A stretch of 29,139 nt of DNA. Source: DAOPMC01 sp035392025. Lineage in GTDB: Bacteria; Bacillota_I; Bacilli_A; RF39; UBA660. The notes beneath the pieces were generated by a model. It was not told the origin of the DNA, made no database searches, and worked only from the letters and a program-made list of their open reading frames with translations. Both the position numbers and the translations under genes were made by a program. Position 1 is the stretch's first letter, and every line of letters starts with the position of its first letter. Positions 17,124 to 23,975 of this stretch are shown one piece after another. The stretch covers positions 1 to 29,139 of the forward strand of contig DAOPMC010000016.1 of assembly GCA_035392025.1 (NCBI GenBank), read 5' to 3'.

Positions 17124-18228
17124 GATAAGTTCTAAAGAAATATTTGTCTTAACATTTTACTTAACAATAGCTTTATTTGTAGGATTCGGAAACTCTCAAT
17201 TATTAAAAATAAGTAATTCTACTACATTAATAACAGCCATAGTAGGTGTTATTATTGGATTTATTCCTATTATGTTAGTTATCTATTTATCAAAGTTTAC
17301 TACAGACAAAAATATTTTTGAATTACTTTCATCAAAATTTAAAGTATTTGGAAAGATATTAAATCTACTAATTGGTCTTTCAGTAATTATTATGGGAATG
17401 GTATCTATTTGGAACTGTGTAAATTTTGCAGTAAGTCAGTATCTTTCTCAGACTCCGCTTATCCTAATTGGCATTATATTTTTCTTAATAGTTTGTCTTT
17501 GCGTTATTAAAGGTAAAGAAGTAATTGGACGAACTGCCATAATATTATTTCCAATATTTATTATTTTTACATTAGTAGCATGGATTGGGTTAATACCAAA
17601 AATTGAAATAGAAAATATTTATCCTATTTTAAATATTAAAACATTAGACTTTATTAAATCAGCAATTTATTTCCCCCTTTATGCTACTTTGCCTATGTTT
17701 TTATTTCTATCGATTAGACAAAATGATATTGTTGATAAAGAAAATTTTAAAAAAGCAATAATTTATGGTTACACAACAGCTGCCATATTCCCAATAATAT
17801 TTATATTCTTAATAATTTCAGTATTAGGAAATGATTTTGCAACGATACTAGCATATCCTGAGTATTCCTTGTTCAAGAAAATAAAAGCTTTTAATTTTGT
17901 TGAAAAAATAGAAAACTTTATATTGGTCATAATATTTATTGCCTTTTTTATACATAATAGCGTTGGTACTTATTTTTATAAAAATTTTTTTAAAGCGTCA
18001 TTTAATATCAAAAGCAGTAAAACTATCAATATAGTAATGTTCTCATTTTCAATGGCAATATGTATATTTACAATATTTATTTTTACCAAATCTCAACCAT
18101 TATTTTTATTAAATGATTATCCTCTTGTAGCTTCTTCAATATTTATTGTTTTTCTTATAGTAGCCATTATGCTTACTATCAATAAATTCAACGCAAAAAA
18201 AGCAAAAATTGTTGACAAAAATGCATAA
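17107..18228 (+). CDS. Spore germinant receptor B subunit (GerAB/GRASP family permease)
   Basis: A 373-residue membrane protein of the GerAB family (PF03845), a branch of the amino acid-polyamine-organocation transporter fold with ten predicted membrane helices. It opens with KISSKEIFVLTFYLTIALFVGFG, typical of the family, and contains the central PIFIIFTLVAWIGLIPKIEIENIYPIL region. B subunits bind the germinant in characterised GerA-type receptors. I start at ATG 17107: the ATG at 17089 overlaps the GAGGTGG ribosome binding site, leaving nine bases to the chosen start. No terminator is seen after the stop; the strong rpsD promoter begins before the gene ends (TTGACA at 18212-18217). Confidence 0.93.
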   Translation: MKDLNKISSKEIFVLTFYLTIALFVGFGNSQLLKISNSTTLITAIVGVIIGFIPIMLVIYLSKFTTDKNIFELLSSKFKVFGKILNLLIGLSVIIMGMVSIWNCVNFAVSQYLSQTPLILIGIIFFLIVCLCVIKGKEVIGRTAIILFPIFIIFTLVAWIGLIPKIEIENIYPILNIKTLDFIKSAIYFPLYATLPMFLFLSIRQNDIVDKENFKKAIIYGYTTAAIFPIIFIFLIISVLGNDFATILAYPEYSLFKKIKAFNFVEKIENFILVIIFIAFFIHNSVGTYFYKNFFKASFNIKSSKTINIVMFSFSMAICIFTIFIFTKSQPLFLLNDYPLVASSIFIVFLIVAIMLTINKFNAKKAKIVDKNA

Positions 18229-18241
18229 TATATTATATAAT
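18212..18241 (+). promoter_or_regulatory. Strong sigma-A promoter of rpsD
   Basis: TTGACA (18212-18217), an 18-base spacer and TATAAT (18236-18241) are both perfect hexamers. The -35 lies within the last codons of the germination B-subunit gene. The predicted start near 18248 gives an approximately 160-base leader. Confidence 0.8.
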
Positions 18242-18247
18242 CAAGTC

Positions 18248-18403
18248 TGCATACGCATTGAAACAGCATTATTTTAATATTTTATAATTGTGTTAATTAA
18301 GTTTGTCAGTACCTTTCGCTGTTTAAGTGAACACATTAAAATTAACACCCTATGAAATAGATAGATATTCATTCAATGTTTATGAAAAAAACATTGAAGG
18401 AGG
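18248..18403 (+). ncRNA. Candidate S4-responsive pseudoknot leader of rpsD
   Basis: The leader contains two interleaved perfect helices: AAACAGC (18261-18267) with GCTGTTT (18318-18324), and GTGTTAATT (18290-18298) with AATTAACAC (18340-18348), which makes a pseudoknot. A third, 10-bp hairpin (18372-18381 with 18389-18398) ends at the first bases of the AAGGAGG ribosome binding site (18397-18403). Its left arm TTCAATG can instead pair with an identical CATTGAA at 18256-18262. S4 autoregulation through leader RNA is established in Bacillus and E. coli. I infer it here from position and folding, not from a covariance model. Confidence 0.6.
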
Positions 18404-18409
18404 TAAAAC

Positions 18410-19012
18410 ATGTCAAGATATACAGGACCAAGTCATAAACAAGCTCGTAGAGTTAATTTTTCATTACTTGAAACTGGTAAGGAACTTCTAAGAAAACCTT
18501 ATGGACCAGGACAGCACGGAAATGAAAGAAAAAGAAAAGGTTCTAACTATAGTGAACAGTTAAAAGAAAAGCAAAAAGCTAGATTCATGTATGGTTTAAA
18601 TGAAAGACAATTCAGAAAAACTTTTGAAGAAGCTGGTAAAATGCAAGGTGTTCATGGTGATAACTTACTTAGATTACTTGAATCTAGACTAGATAATCTA
18701 GTTTATAGATTAGGTTTTGCAACTACTAGAAGAGCTGCAAGACAACTTGTAAATCATGGCCATATAACTGTTGATGGTAATAAAGTAGATATTCCATCTT
18801 ATAGAGTTAAAGTTGGTTCAACTATCGCTTTAAAAGAAGAATCTAAAGATCATAAAGCAGTTAAAGATGCCCTTGAGAAGATTCAAAGTCGTGTAGCATT
18901 TGTTGCATATGACGAAAACAAACAAGTTGGAACATATTTAAGATATCCTGAAAGAAGTGAATTAACAACTGATATTCACGAAGCAGAGATTGTCGAATTT
19001 TACAATAGATAA
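18410..19012 (+). CDS. rpsD: 30S ribosomal protein S4
   Basis: A 200-residue S4, a primary 16S rRNA binder that starts assembly of the 5' domain and contacts the mRNA entry site. MSRYTGPSHKQARR and PYGPGQHG are characteristic, and the S4 RNA-binding domain is SRLDNLVYRLGFATTRRAARQLVNHGHITVDG (about 91-122). The protein has no cysteine, so it is the zinc-free C-minus form. AAGGAGG lies six bases upstream of ATG. It is a single-gene unit with its own strong promoter, a structured leader and a terminator that begins in the stop codon, as is common for rpsD in Firmicutes. Confidence 0.98.
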   Translation: MSRYTGPSHKQARRVNFSLLETGKELLRKPYGPGQHGNERKRKGSNYSEQLKEKQKARFMYGLNERQFRKTFEEAGKMQGVHGDNLLRLLESRLDNLVYRLGFATTRRAARQLVNHGHITVDGNKVDIPSYRVKVGSTIALKEESKDHKAVKDALEKIQSRVAFVAYDENKQVGTYLRYPERSELTTDIHEAEIVEFYNR

Positions 19013-19029
19013 GCAATTATCTATTTTTT
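19004..19029 (+). terminator. Intrinsic terminator of rpsD
   Basis: A perfect 9-bp stem (AATAGATAA at 19004-19012, TTATCTATT at 19017-19025) closes on a GCAA tetraloop and is followed by TTTT. The stop codon is part of the left arm. Confidence 0.85.
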
Positions 19030-19043
19030 CTTGCTCTAAATAA

Positions 19044-19052
19044 TGATATAAT
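19044..19052 (+). promoter_or_regulatory. Extended -10 promoter of the two-gene membrane-protein operon
   Basis: TGATATAAT is a perfect extended -10 located 15 bases after the rpsD terminator. The -35 region falls in the terminator T-run and is not consensus. AAAGGAG and ATG 19080 follow. Confidence 0.5.
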
Positions 19053-19079
19053 TTTATTGAAAATATAAAGGAGAAGAAA

Positions 19080-19613
19080 ATGAAAAAATTAATATTTTAC
19101 GCAACCTGTACATACATGATTATAATCGTAGTGGCTATGAGTCTTAATATAATATTTGAACCTAAAACTATTGATTTTATGCAATTAGAAGTTTATGAAG
19201 CAGAAATTAAAGAGTTAGAAGAAAAAGCAGATATTTTGGAAGAAGGTAGCTGTAAAAGCAGTATAAAAGAATTAATTAGGATAAGCAAAACCACTTATTA
19301 TACTGGCAAAATAAAATTAAAAGATATATATAATGCACAAAAAGAAACGGGAATAAAGTGGTTATCAAGTTACATTGCCGCAAGAGATGCTTGTGGCAAA
19401 GATTCTGTTGATGCTGTTGAAAATGCAACGCTAGCCGCTGCAATGCAAACAGATGAATTGCTACAACGTTATATGAATTCATACATATTAAAAATAAAAA
19501 CTAGTTCTAGTGAAGATATTTTTGCATCGATGAACTTTATTGAAAATGGTATTAAAAAATATATAGAGTTGGACACACTAAGATTTCTAATAGAAGGTGA
19601 TAATTATGAATAA
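19080..19613 (+). CDS. Unrecognised membrane-anchored protein
   Basis: A 177-residue protein that I do not recognise. A single N-terminal hydrophobic helix (about 4-25, after MKK) suggests a membrane anchor with the rest outside. No lipobox follows it. The outer part is predicted mostly helical, with an acidic segment (AEIKELEEKADILEEG, about 41-56) that could form a short coiled coil, and two cysteines (Cys58, Cys105) that could make a disulfide. AAAGGAG lies seven bases before ATG. It overlaps the next gene by 8 bases, so the two are translated together and probably work together. Codon use and AT content resemble the neighbours, so recent transfer is not indicated. I propose no function. 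Confidence 0.75.
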   Translation: MKKLIFYATCTYMIIIVVAMSLNIIFEPKTIDFMQLEVYEAEIKELEEKADILEEGSCKSSIKELIRISKTTYYTGKIKLKDIYNAQKETGIKWLSSYIAARDACGKDSVDAVENATLAAAMQTDELLQRYMNSYILKIKTSSSEDIFASMNFIENGIKKYIELDTLRFLIEGDNYE

Positions 19614-19971
19614 ATCATATAAAATATTTTATTATCTTGCATTTTTACTAACTGGTTTATTATGTTTTATTGCAATAAATAAAGGTTCTGAAGAACCTAA
19701 TCTTATTTTAATGATTATGTCTGCAGTAACATTTTTAACAGCATTAATTTTTACAATTATACATAGAAAAAATAAAATTGAAAAAAAAGAAATTATTTTT
19801 CCAATCATATATTTAATATTTATCATAATTATTGCAATATGTGCTTATATTTATAATATTAATGCCATGATTCCTTATATACATTTTACATATTATGCAT
19901 CACTTATGTTAATTGCATATGTTGGATTAAATGTTTATACATTATTATTATTTATTAGAAAGCAAAAATAA
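19606..19971 (+). CDS. Unrecognised four-helix membrane protein
   Basis: A 121-residue protein with four hydrophobic segments (about 8-25, 33-52, 62-84, 92-117) and short charged loops (RKNKIEKKE at about 54-62). No family motif is visible. I start at ATG 19606 because the in-frame GTG at 19597 is part of the ribosome binding site AAGGTG. It overlaps the preceding gene by 8 bases and shares its message. Its stop codon is inside a bidirectional terminator shared with tmk. Such small four-helix proteins can be holin-like, immunity or sensor-accessory proteins, but nothing here selects among these. Confidence 0.7.
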   Translation: MNKSYKIFYYLAFLLTGLLCFIAINKGSEEPNLILMIMSAVTFLTALIFTIIHRKNKIEKKEIIFPIIYLIFIIIIAICAYIYNINAMIPYIHFTYYASLMLIAYVGLNVYTLLLFIRKQK

Positions 19972-19993
19972 TGGTTATCCCATTATTTTTTTT
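19964..19993. terminator. Bidirectional terminator between the small membrane-protein operon and tmk
   Basis: An 11-bp stem (AAAAATAATGG at 19964-19974, CCATTATTTTT at 19980-19990) with a 5-base loop and flanking A/T runs. It covers the stop codons of both convergent genes. Confidence 0.85.
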
Positions 19994-20652
19994 ATGTAAT
20001 TATATATCTCATCATGGATATCATTAATAGTTCTAGGCATATTATTAGTAACACAATCTATTGTATCAAAACCATACATTTCCGCTACCTCTAAATAAGC
20101 TTTTTCAGCATTTAGTAAATGATCCTTATTATTTTCATTTTCATCAAGGCTCTCTGCCCTATTTTTTCTGAGTATCTCTCCTGCCTCATATGGCATATGT
20201 AAAAATATTTTTATATCACTCCTGGGTAAGTTTAGAAGATTAAATTCCAATGATTCTAACCATTTATACATAGTGATTCTTTCTGCTTTTTCTTTAATTT
20301 TTCCCCCCTGATGTGCCATATTAGAATAAACATATCTATCAAGTATAACATTTATCCCTTTTGCAAGAGTTTTATTAATAACATCAATATTATATGCCCT
20401 ATCCGCTGCAAAATACAAAGATGATATTTTAGGATCAACATTAGGTGCTGTTTCAGGAAACCAGCCTTCACAAATATAAAATTTTCCTAAGTATGGCCCT
20501 CCTACTATCTTTCCTGTTGGAGTATCATACATTGGAAAAGAAAACTTTTCACATTTAATTCCATCTTGATGTAACTTTTCTATTAATAAATTGCTTTGAG
20601 TTTCCTTACCAGAACAATCCGTTCCTTCTATTACTATTAATTTACCTTTCAT
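19975..20652 (-). CDS. tmk: Thymidylate kinase
   Basis: A 225-residue kinase converting dTMP to dTDP. It shows the P-loop EGTDCSGKETQ (9-19), the DRY motif DRYVYSNMAHQGG (105-117) and the LYFAADR segment (79-85) of the thymidylate kinase family. The P-loop is unusual: the residue after the lysine is Glu instead of Ser or Thr, and Cys13 replaces the usual Gly. The region between P-loop and DRY motif contains an extra loop (KFYICEGWFPETAPNVDP), making the protein slightly longer than the typical 205-215. I start at 20652, where GGAG lies eight bases upstream; longer in-frame starts would run into dfrA. One base separates it from the dfrA stop. Last gene of the ruvA-ruvB-thyA-dfrA-tmk run. Confidence 0.9.
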   Translation of the reverse strand: MKGKLIVIEGTDCSGKETQSNLLIEKLHQDGIKCEKFSFPMYDTPTGKIVGGPYLGKFYICEGWFPETAPNVDPKISSLYFAADRAYNIDVINKTLAKGINVILDRYVYSNMAHQGGKIKEKAERITMYKWLESLEFNLLNLPRSDIKIFLHMPYEAGEILRKNRAESLDENENNKDHLLNAEKAYLEVAEMYGFDTIDCVTNNMPRTINDIHDEIYNYIKKIMG

Positions 20653-20653
20653 A

Positions 20654-21136
20654 TTATTTTCTCCTATATAATACATGTTTATATGATATGTCATCTTGCT
20701 CATGACTAGAGATAACTTCTCTATCGTATTTTTCTTTATCAAATTCTGGAAAGAACACTGTAGCCTCTTTGTCTTCAGCATCTATTTCAGTTAAATATAT
20801 TTCATCTGCTTTGTCGATAAACAATTTATATATTGTTCCCCCACCAATAACAAAGATTTCTTCATTACTATCTTTATAATCACTTAAAAATTTATTAGCA
20901 TCATCATATACAATTACACCTTCTGGAAATGTAAAATTGCCTATCGCTAAAACAATATTTTTCCTATTAGGGAGCACCTTAGGTAAAGAATCAAATGTTG
21001 ATTTACCCATAACTACAGTTTTACCAATAGTGGTTTCTTTAAAAAACTTTAAATCTTCTGGTAGATGCCATAATAAATCGTTATTCTTACCAAGTTCATT
21101 ATTTCTGCCAACAGCGGCAATCATCTTTAATTTCAT
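20654..21136 (-). CDS. dfrA: Dihydrofolate reductase
   Basis: A 160-residue NADPH-dependent reductase that regenerates tetrahydrofolate, target of trimethoprim. It shows MIAAVGRNNELG (5-16), LLWHLPEDLKFFKETT with the catalytic acid Asp28, VVMGKSTFDSLPKVLPNRKNIVL (about 41-63) and the late FVIGGGTIY loop. Length is standard. The start at 21136 has GGAGG closely upstream; ATG at residue 5 is an alternative. Placed directly after thyA, whose product dihydrofolate is its substrate. Confidence 0.96.
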   Translation of the reverse strand: MKLKMIAAVGRNNELGKNNDLLWHLPEDLKFFKETTIGKTVVMGKSTFDSLPKVLPNRKNIVLAIGNFTFPEGVIVYDDANKFLSDYKDSNEEIFVIGGGTIYKLFIDKADEIYLTEIDAEDKEATVFFPEFDKEKYDREVISSHEQDDISYKHVLYRRK

Positions 21137-21144
21137 ACACCCTC

Positions 21145-22047
21145 CTATTGAGAAATTACAAATTCTATCTTACCATGGTGTTTATAATTCTCTATTTTTA
21201 TATCCTTTAATTCTCTAGTATTATCAAATTTAAAGAAATCATCTATCTCTGGATTTAGCCAAAGTGTTGGTGCCGGTAAATCTTCAAGTTCTTTTCCTCT
21301 TTTAATTTGTTCTTTGATCCCATCAATCTGATTAACATATATGTGGGCATCTTTTATACTCCAGTTAAGTATGCCTGGTTTTAATCCAGTAACATGAGCT
21401 ATCATGCATAGTAAAACTGCATATTGAGTTACGTTAAACGGAAGACCTAGTGGAACATCACAACTTCTTTGATGAACCCAAGCATTTAACTTACCATCAG
21501 TTACATCCCATTCACTACTCCACACACACGAAGGTAAAACAGCAGTATCTAAAAATTCATCCTGCCATAGTGACATGATCATTCTACGATCAGTTGGATT
21601 GTTTTTAATTTTATCAATAAGATTTTGAGTAAACTGATACCTATTTACAATATATCCATAAGCAGTACCTATAGTATGAGCCCACTCTTTACCAAAATCT
21701 TTTACTATTTTCTTACTAACTAATTTACCTTTACCATTTGGAACCATCTGAGTAGCATGCCACTTACCATCATCATCGATTTCCCATTCATCCCAAATAT
21801 GATTTCCTCTTTCTTGTAGCCATCTAACATCATTACTTTGGACTTGATAAATCCATAATAATTCAGTAATTGCATTCTTAAAAAATAATTGTTTTGTTGT
21901 TAATACTGGAAACTCTTCCTCAAGATTAAATGTAAAAGAATATGAAGGTATTTTAATAGTATTAGTTCCTGTCCTGTTCTCTACTTCTACGCCTTCATCT
22001 AATATCTTTTGGCATAGTTTTAAATATTCCTTATCCCATTTTGCCAT
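21145..22047 (-). CDS. thyA: Thymidylate synthase
   Basis: A 300-residue ThyA that methylates dUMP to dTMP with 5,10-methylene-tetrahydrofolate. The nucleophile is Cys174; phosphate ligands include the Arg-Arg pair in PTDRRMIM (154-155), and QRSCDVPLGLPFNVTQYA (193-210) is the conserved substrate-binding block. The active-site stretch is LPSCVWSSEWDV, whereas most ThyA enzymes have LPPCH or LAPCH, so the histidine after the nucleophile is Val. A longer insert at about 85-125 is present compared with E. coli. AGGAGG lies seven bases upstream. It starts 11 bases after ruvB stops. Confidence 0.97.
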   Translation of the reverse strand: MAKWDKEYLKLCQKILDEGVEVENRTGTNTIKIPSYSFTFNLEEEFPVLTTKQLFFKNAITELLWIYQVQSNDVRWLQERGNHIWDEWEIDDDGKWHATQMVPNGKGKLVSKKIVKDFGKEWAHTIGTAYGYIVNRYQFTQNLIDKIKNNPTDRRMIMSLWQDEFLDTAVLPSCVWSSEWDVTDGKLNAWVHQRSCDVPLGLPFNVTQYAVLLCMIAHVTGLKPGILNWSIKDAHIYVNQIDGIKEQIKRGKELEDLPAPTLWLNPEIDDFFKFDNTRELKDIKIENYKHHGKIEFVISQ

Positions 22048-22058
22048 ATTAAGTCCTC

Positions 22059-23063
22059 CTAATATTTTAATAATTCATCTTTTATATGTAAATACTCATA
22101 TGTTTTATCAGTTACCATTCTACCTCTAGTAGTCCTTTTTAAGAATCCTTCCTGTATTAAATATGGTTCATACATATCTTCAATTGTTGATACTTCTTCG
22201 CCAATTGATGTTGCTAGAGTGTCTATTCCAACGGGGCCGCCTTTAAATTTTTCAATTATTGTTTTTAACAAATTAATATCTATTTCATCAAGCCCATTAT
22301 TATCTATTTTTAATCTTTCAAGAGCTTTTTTAGTAATATCTATATCAATACTGCCATTTCCTTCAACAATTGCAAAATCTCTAACTCGTTTAAATATACG
22401 ATTAGCAACTCTAGGAGTTCCTCTACTTCTTTTTGCAATTTCAATTGCAGCTTCTTTTTCTATTTTGGTATCAAGAACTCTACTTGTTCTATTTACTATC
22501 TCATTTAACTCATCGTCAGTATAATATTTTAATTTACAGACAATGCCAAATCTGTCTCTTAAAGGGCTTGTAAGGTCTCCTGCTCTAGTTGTTGCACCAA
22601 CTAATGTAAATGGTGGAAGATCAATTTTAATGCTTCTGGCACCACTTTCTCCCCCAATAACTATGTCAAGAGTAAAATCTTCCATAGCGGGATATAATAT
22701 TTCCTCAATAAACTTAGGCATACGATGTATTTCATCAATAAATAATACATCTCCTGGTTCAAGAGTTGAAAGAACTGCCGCAAGATCTCCTGACTTTTCA
22801 ATTGCAGGACCACTTGCAGTTTTTATATTAACACCAAGTTCATTGGCAATTATAAATGCTAGAGTTGTTTTCCCAAGACCTGGTGGCCCATATAAAAGCA
22901 CATGATCTAGACTTTCCTCTCTAATCTTAGCAGCTTCAATAAATATTTTCATATTATCTTTTACTTCGCTTTGACCAATATATTCCTCTAATCTAGAAGG
23001 TCTAATATTTTCTTCAAATGTTACATCTTCTACCTCTTTTTCTGATTTAACGATATCTTTCAT
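22059..23063 (-). CDS. ruvB: Holliday junction branch-migration ATPase RuvB
   Basis: A 334-residue AAA+ motor that drives branch migration with RuvA. Walker A LYGPPGLGKTTLA (about 58-70), Walker B with sensor region FIDEIHRMPKFIEEILYPAMEDF (about 107-129), GATTRAGDLTSPLRDRFG arginine-finger and sensor region (about 155-172), and a winged-helix C terminus ending IQEGFLKRTTRGR. Full length. AGGTGA precedes ATG 23063. It is seven bases after ruvA and 11 bases before thyA. Confidence 0.97.
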   Translation of the reverse strand: MKDIVKSEKEVEDVTFEENIRPSRLEEYIGQSEVKDNMKIFIEAAKIREESLDHVLLYGPPGLGKTTLAFIIANELGVNIKTASGPAIEKSGDLAAVLSTLEPGDVLFIDEIHRMPKFIEEILYPAMEDFTLDIVIGGESGARSIKIDLPPFTLVGATTRAGDLTSPLRDRFGIVCKLKYYTDDELNEIVNRTSRVLDTKIEKEAAIEIAKRSRGTPRVANRIFKRVRDFAIVEGNGSIDIDITKKALERLKIDNNGLDEIDINLLKTIIEKFKGGPVGIDTLATSIGEEVSTIEDMYEPYLIQEGFLKRTTRGRMVTDKTYEYLHIKDELLKY

Positions 23064-23070
23064 AATTCAC

Positions 23071-23625
23071 CTACTTTAATAATAACTTTAATGCCTCTTT
23101 TATTTGATTTTCAATACTTAATGAAACATCAACCTTATTAAGTATATATTTAAAATCTTTTTCTTTATATCCAAGACCTTTTAATACATCAACAAGTTCT
23201 TCATAACTCGTGTTATTATCATTATTACCATATTCCCCTAATTTTCCCTTTAAATCAAGTATAATTTGTCTTGCAACTTTATCTCCAACTTTAGGAAATT
23301 TAGTAAGATATAATATATTTTCTCTTTCAATTGCATCAACTATTCCAGAAATAGAACCTGTTGCAAACATAGGAAGTGCCAGTTTAGGACCAATTCCTTT
23401 TACAGATATCAGTTTTAAAAATAAACTCTTTTCTTCTTCATTTGAAAATCCATATAAAGTATTCTCATCTTCTCTTATCTGTTGATATAAAAATATTTTA
23501 TATTCAACTTGCTCTTTATAAAAATAAGGATTTGCAACATAAATATTGTAACCTATCCCATTACACTCTAAATCTATTGAGTTTGAATCAATATTTTCAA
23601 CTATTCCTTTAATATATGAATACAT
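23071..23625 (-). CDS. ruvA: Holliday junction DNA-binding protein RuvA
   Basis: A 184-residue RuvA that forms the tetramer gripping four-way junctions and loading RuvB. It begins MYSYIKGIVENIDSNSIDLECNGIGYNIYV (OB-fold domain I). The two helix-hairpin-helix motifs of domain II appear as LISVKGIGPKLALPMF and LTKFPKVGDKVARQIILDLKGK. Domain III (ELVDVLKGLGYKEKDF) binds RuvB. I start at 23625; an upstream in-frame ATG (23658) would overlap the predicted -10 TGCTACAAT (23649-23641). The ribosome binding site GGTGAT is weak. Slightly shorter than the usual 195-205. Confidence 0.93.
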   Translation of the reverse strand: MYSYIKGIVENIDSNSIDLECNGIGYNIYVANPYFYKEQVEYKIFLYQQIREDENTLYGFSNEEEKSLFLKLISVKGIGPKLALPMFATGSISGIVDAIERENILYLTKFPKVGDKVARQIILDLKGKLGEYGNNDNNTSYEELVDVLKGLGYKEKDFKYILNKVDVSLSIENQIKEALKLLLK

Positions 23626-23640
23626 ATTATCACCAATTTC

Positions 23641-23649
23641 ATTGTAGCA
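23641..23649 (-). promoter_or_regulatory. Extended -10 promoter of ruvAB-thyA-dfrA-tmk
   Basis: TGCTACAAT on the minus strand is an extended -10 (TG-N-TACAAT). It lies just after the U-tract of the SASP terminator, and the -35 is not recognisable. Confidence 0.4.
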
Positions 23650-23660
23650 TAAAAACAAAA

Positions 23661-23684
23661 AAAGTAGAACAAATATTCTACTTT
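23661..23684 (-). terminator. Intrinsic terminator of the SASP gene
   Basis: A perfect 9-bp stem (AAAGTAGAA at 23661-23669, TTCTACTTT at 23676-23684) with loop CAAATA is followed on the minus strand by a T-rich run. Confidence 0.85.
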
Positions 23685-23695
23685 CTTAAATCTAA

Positions 23696-23899
23696 CTATT
23701 TAGAACTTGAAGTATAACTTCCGCCTAATTGATTTAAACCACTTTGAACTAAACGTTTAGTGATTTCTCCACCAACTGAACCATTAGCTCTTGAAGTTGT
23801 ATCTGGGCCTAATGTAACGCCAAACTCTCTAGCTATTTCATATTTCATATTTTCGATAGCTTGTTTTGAAGCAGGAACTACAAACTTATTATGATTCAT
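23696..23899 (-). CDS. Alpha/beta-type small acid-soluble spore protein
   Basis: A 67-residue SASP that coats and protects DNA in the dormant spore and is degraded at germination. The two family blocks are present: MKYEIAREFGVTLGPDTTSRANG (about 19-41), containing the germination-protease cleavage region, and GSVGGEITKRLVQ (about 41-53). The C terminus is Ser-rich. AGGAGGTG lies seven bases before ATG. It is a single-gene unit with its own sigma-G-like promoter and terminator. It gives independent proof, with the germinant receptor operon, that the organism sporulates. Confidence 0.97.
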   Translation of the reverse strand: MNHNKFVVPASKQAIENMKYEIAREFGVTLGPDTTSRANGSVGGEITKRLVQSGLNQLGGSYTSSSK

Positions 23900-23923
23900 G
23901 TGTATTCACCTCCTATACATTTT

Positions 23924-23952
23924 TAGGATGGTAAATTTCTACATATTTATAC
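23924..23952 (-). promoter_or_regulatory. Sigma-G promoter of the SASP gene
   Basis: On the minus strand GTATA (23952-23948), 17 bases, then CATCCTA (23930-23924) match the forespore consensus GHATR-N17/18-CATNNTA exactly. The predicted start is just ahead of the AGGAGGTG ribosome binding site. Confidence 0.7.
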
Positions 23953-23975
23953 ATTATTGATAGTGGTAATTTTTG

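Noticed and set aside
22219..23485. Plus-strand open frames of 91-120 codons opposite ruvB and ruvA
   Set aside because: Antisense shadows of strongly conserved genes, with no ribosome binding sites.
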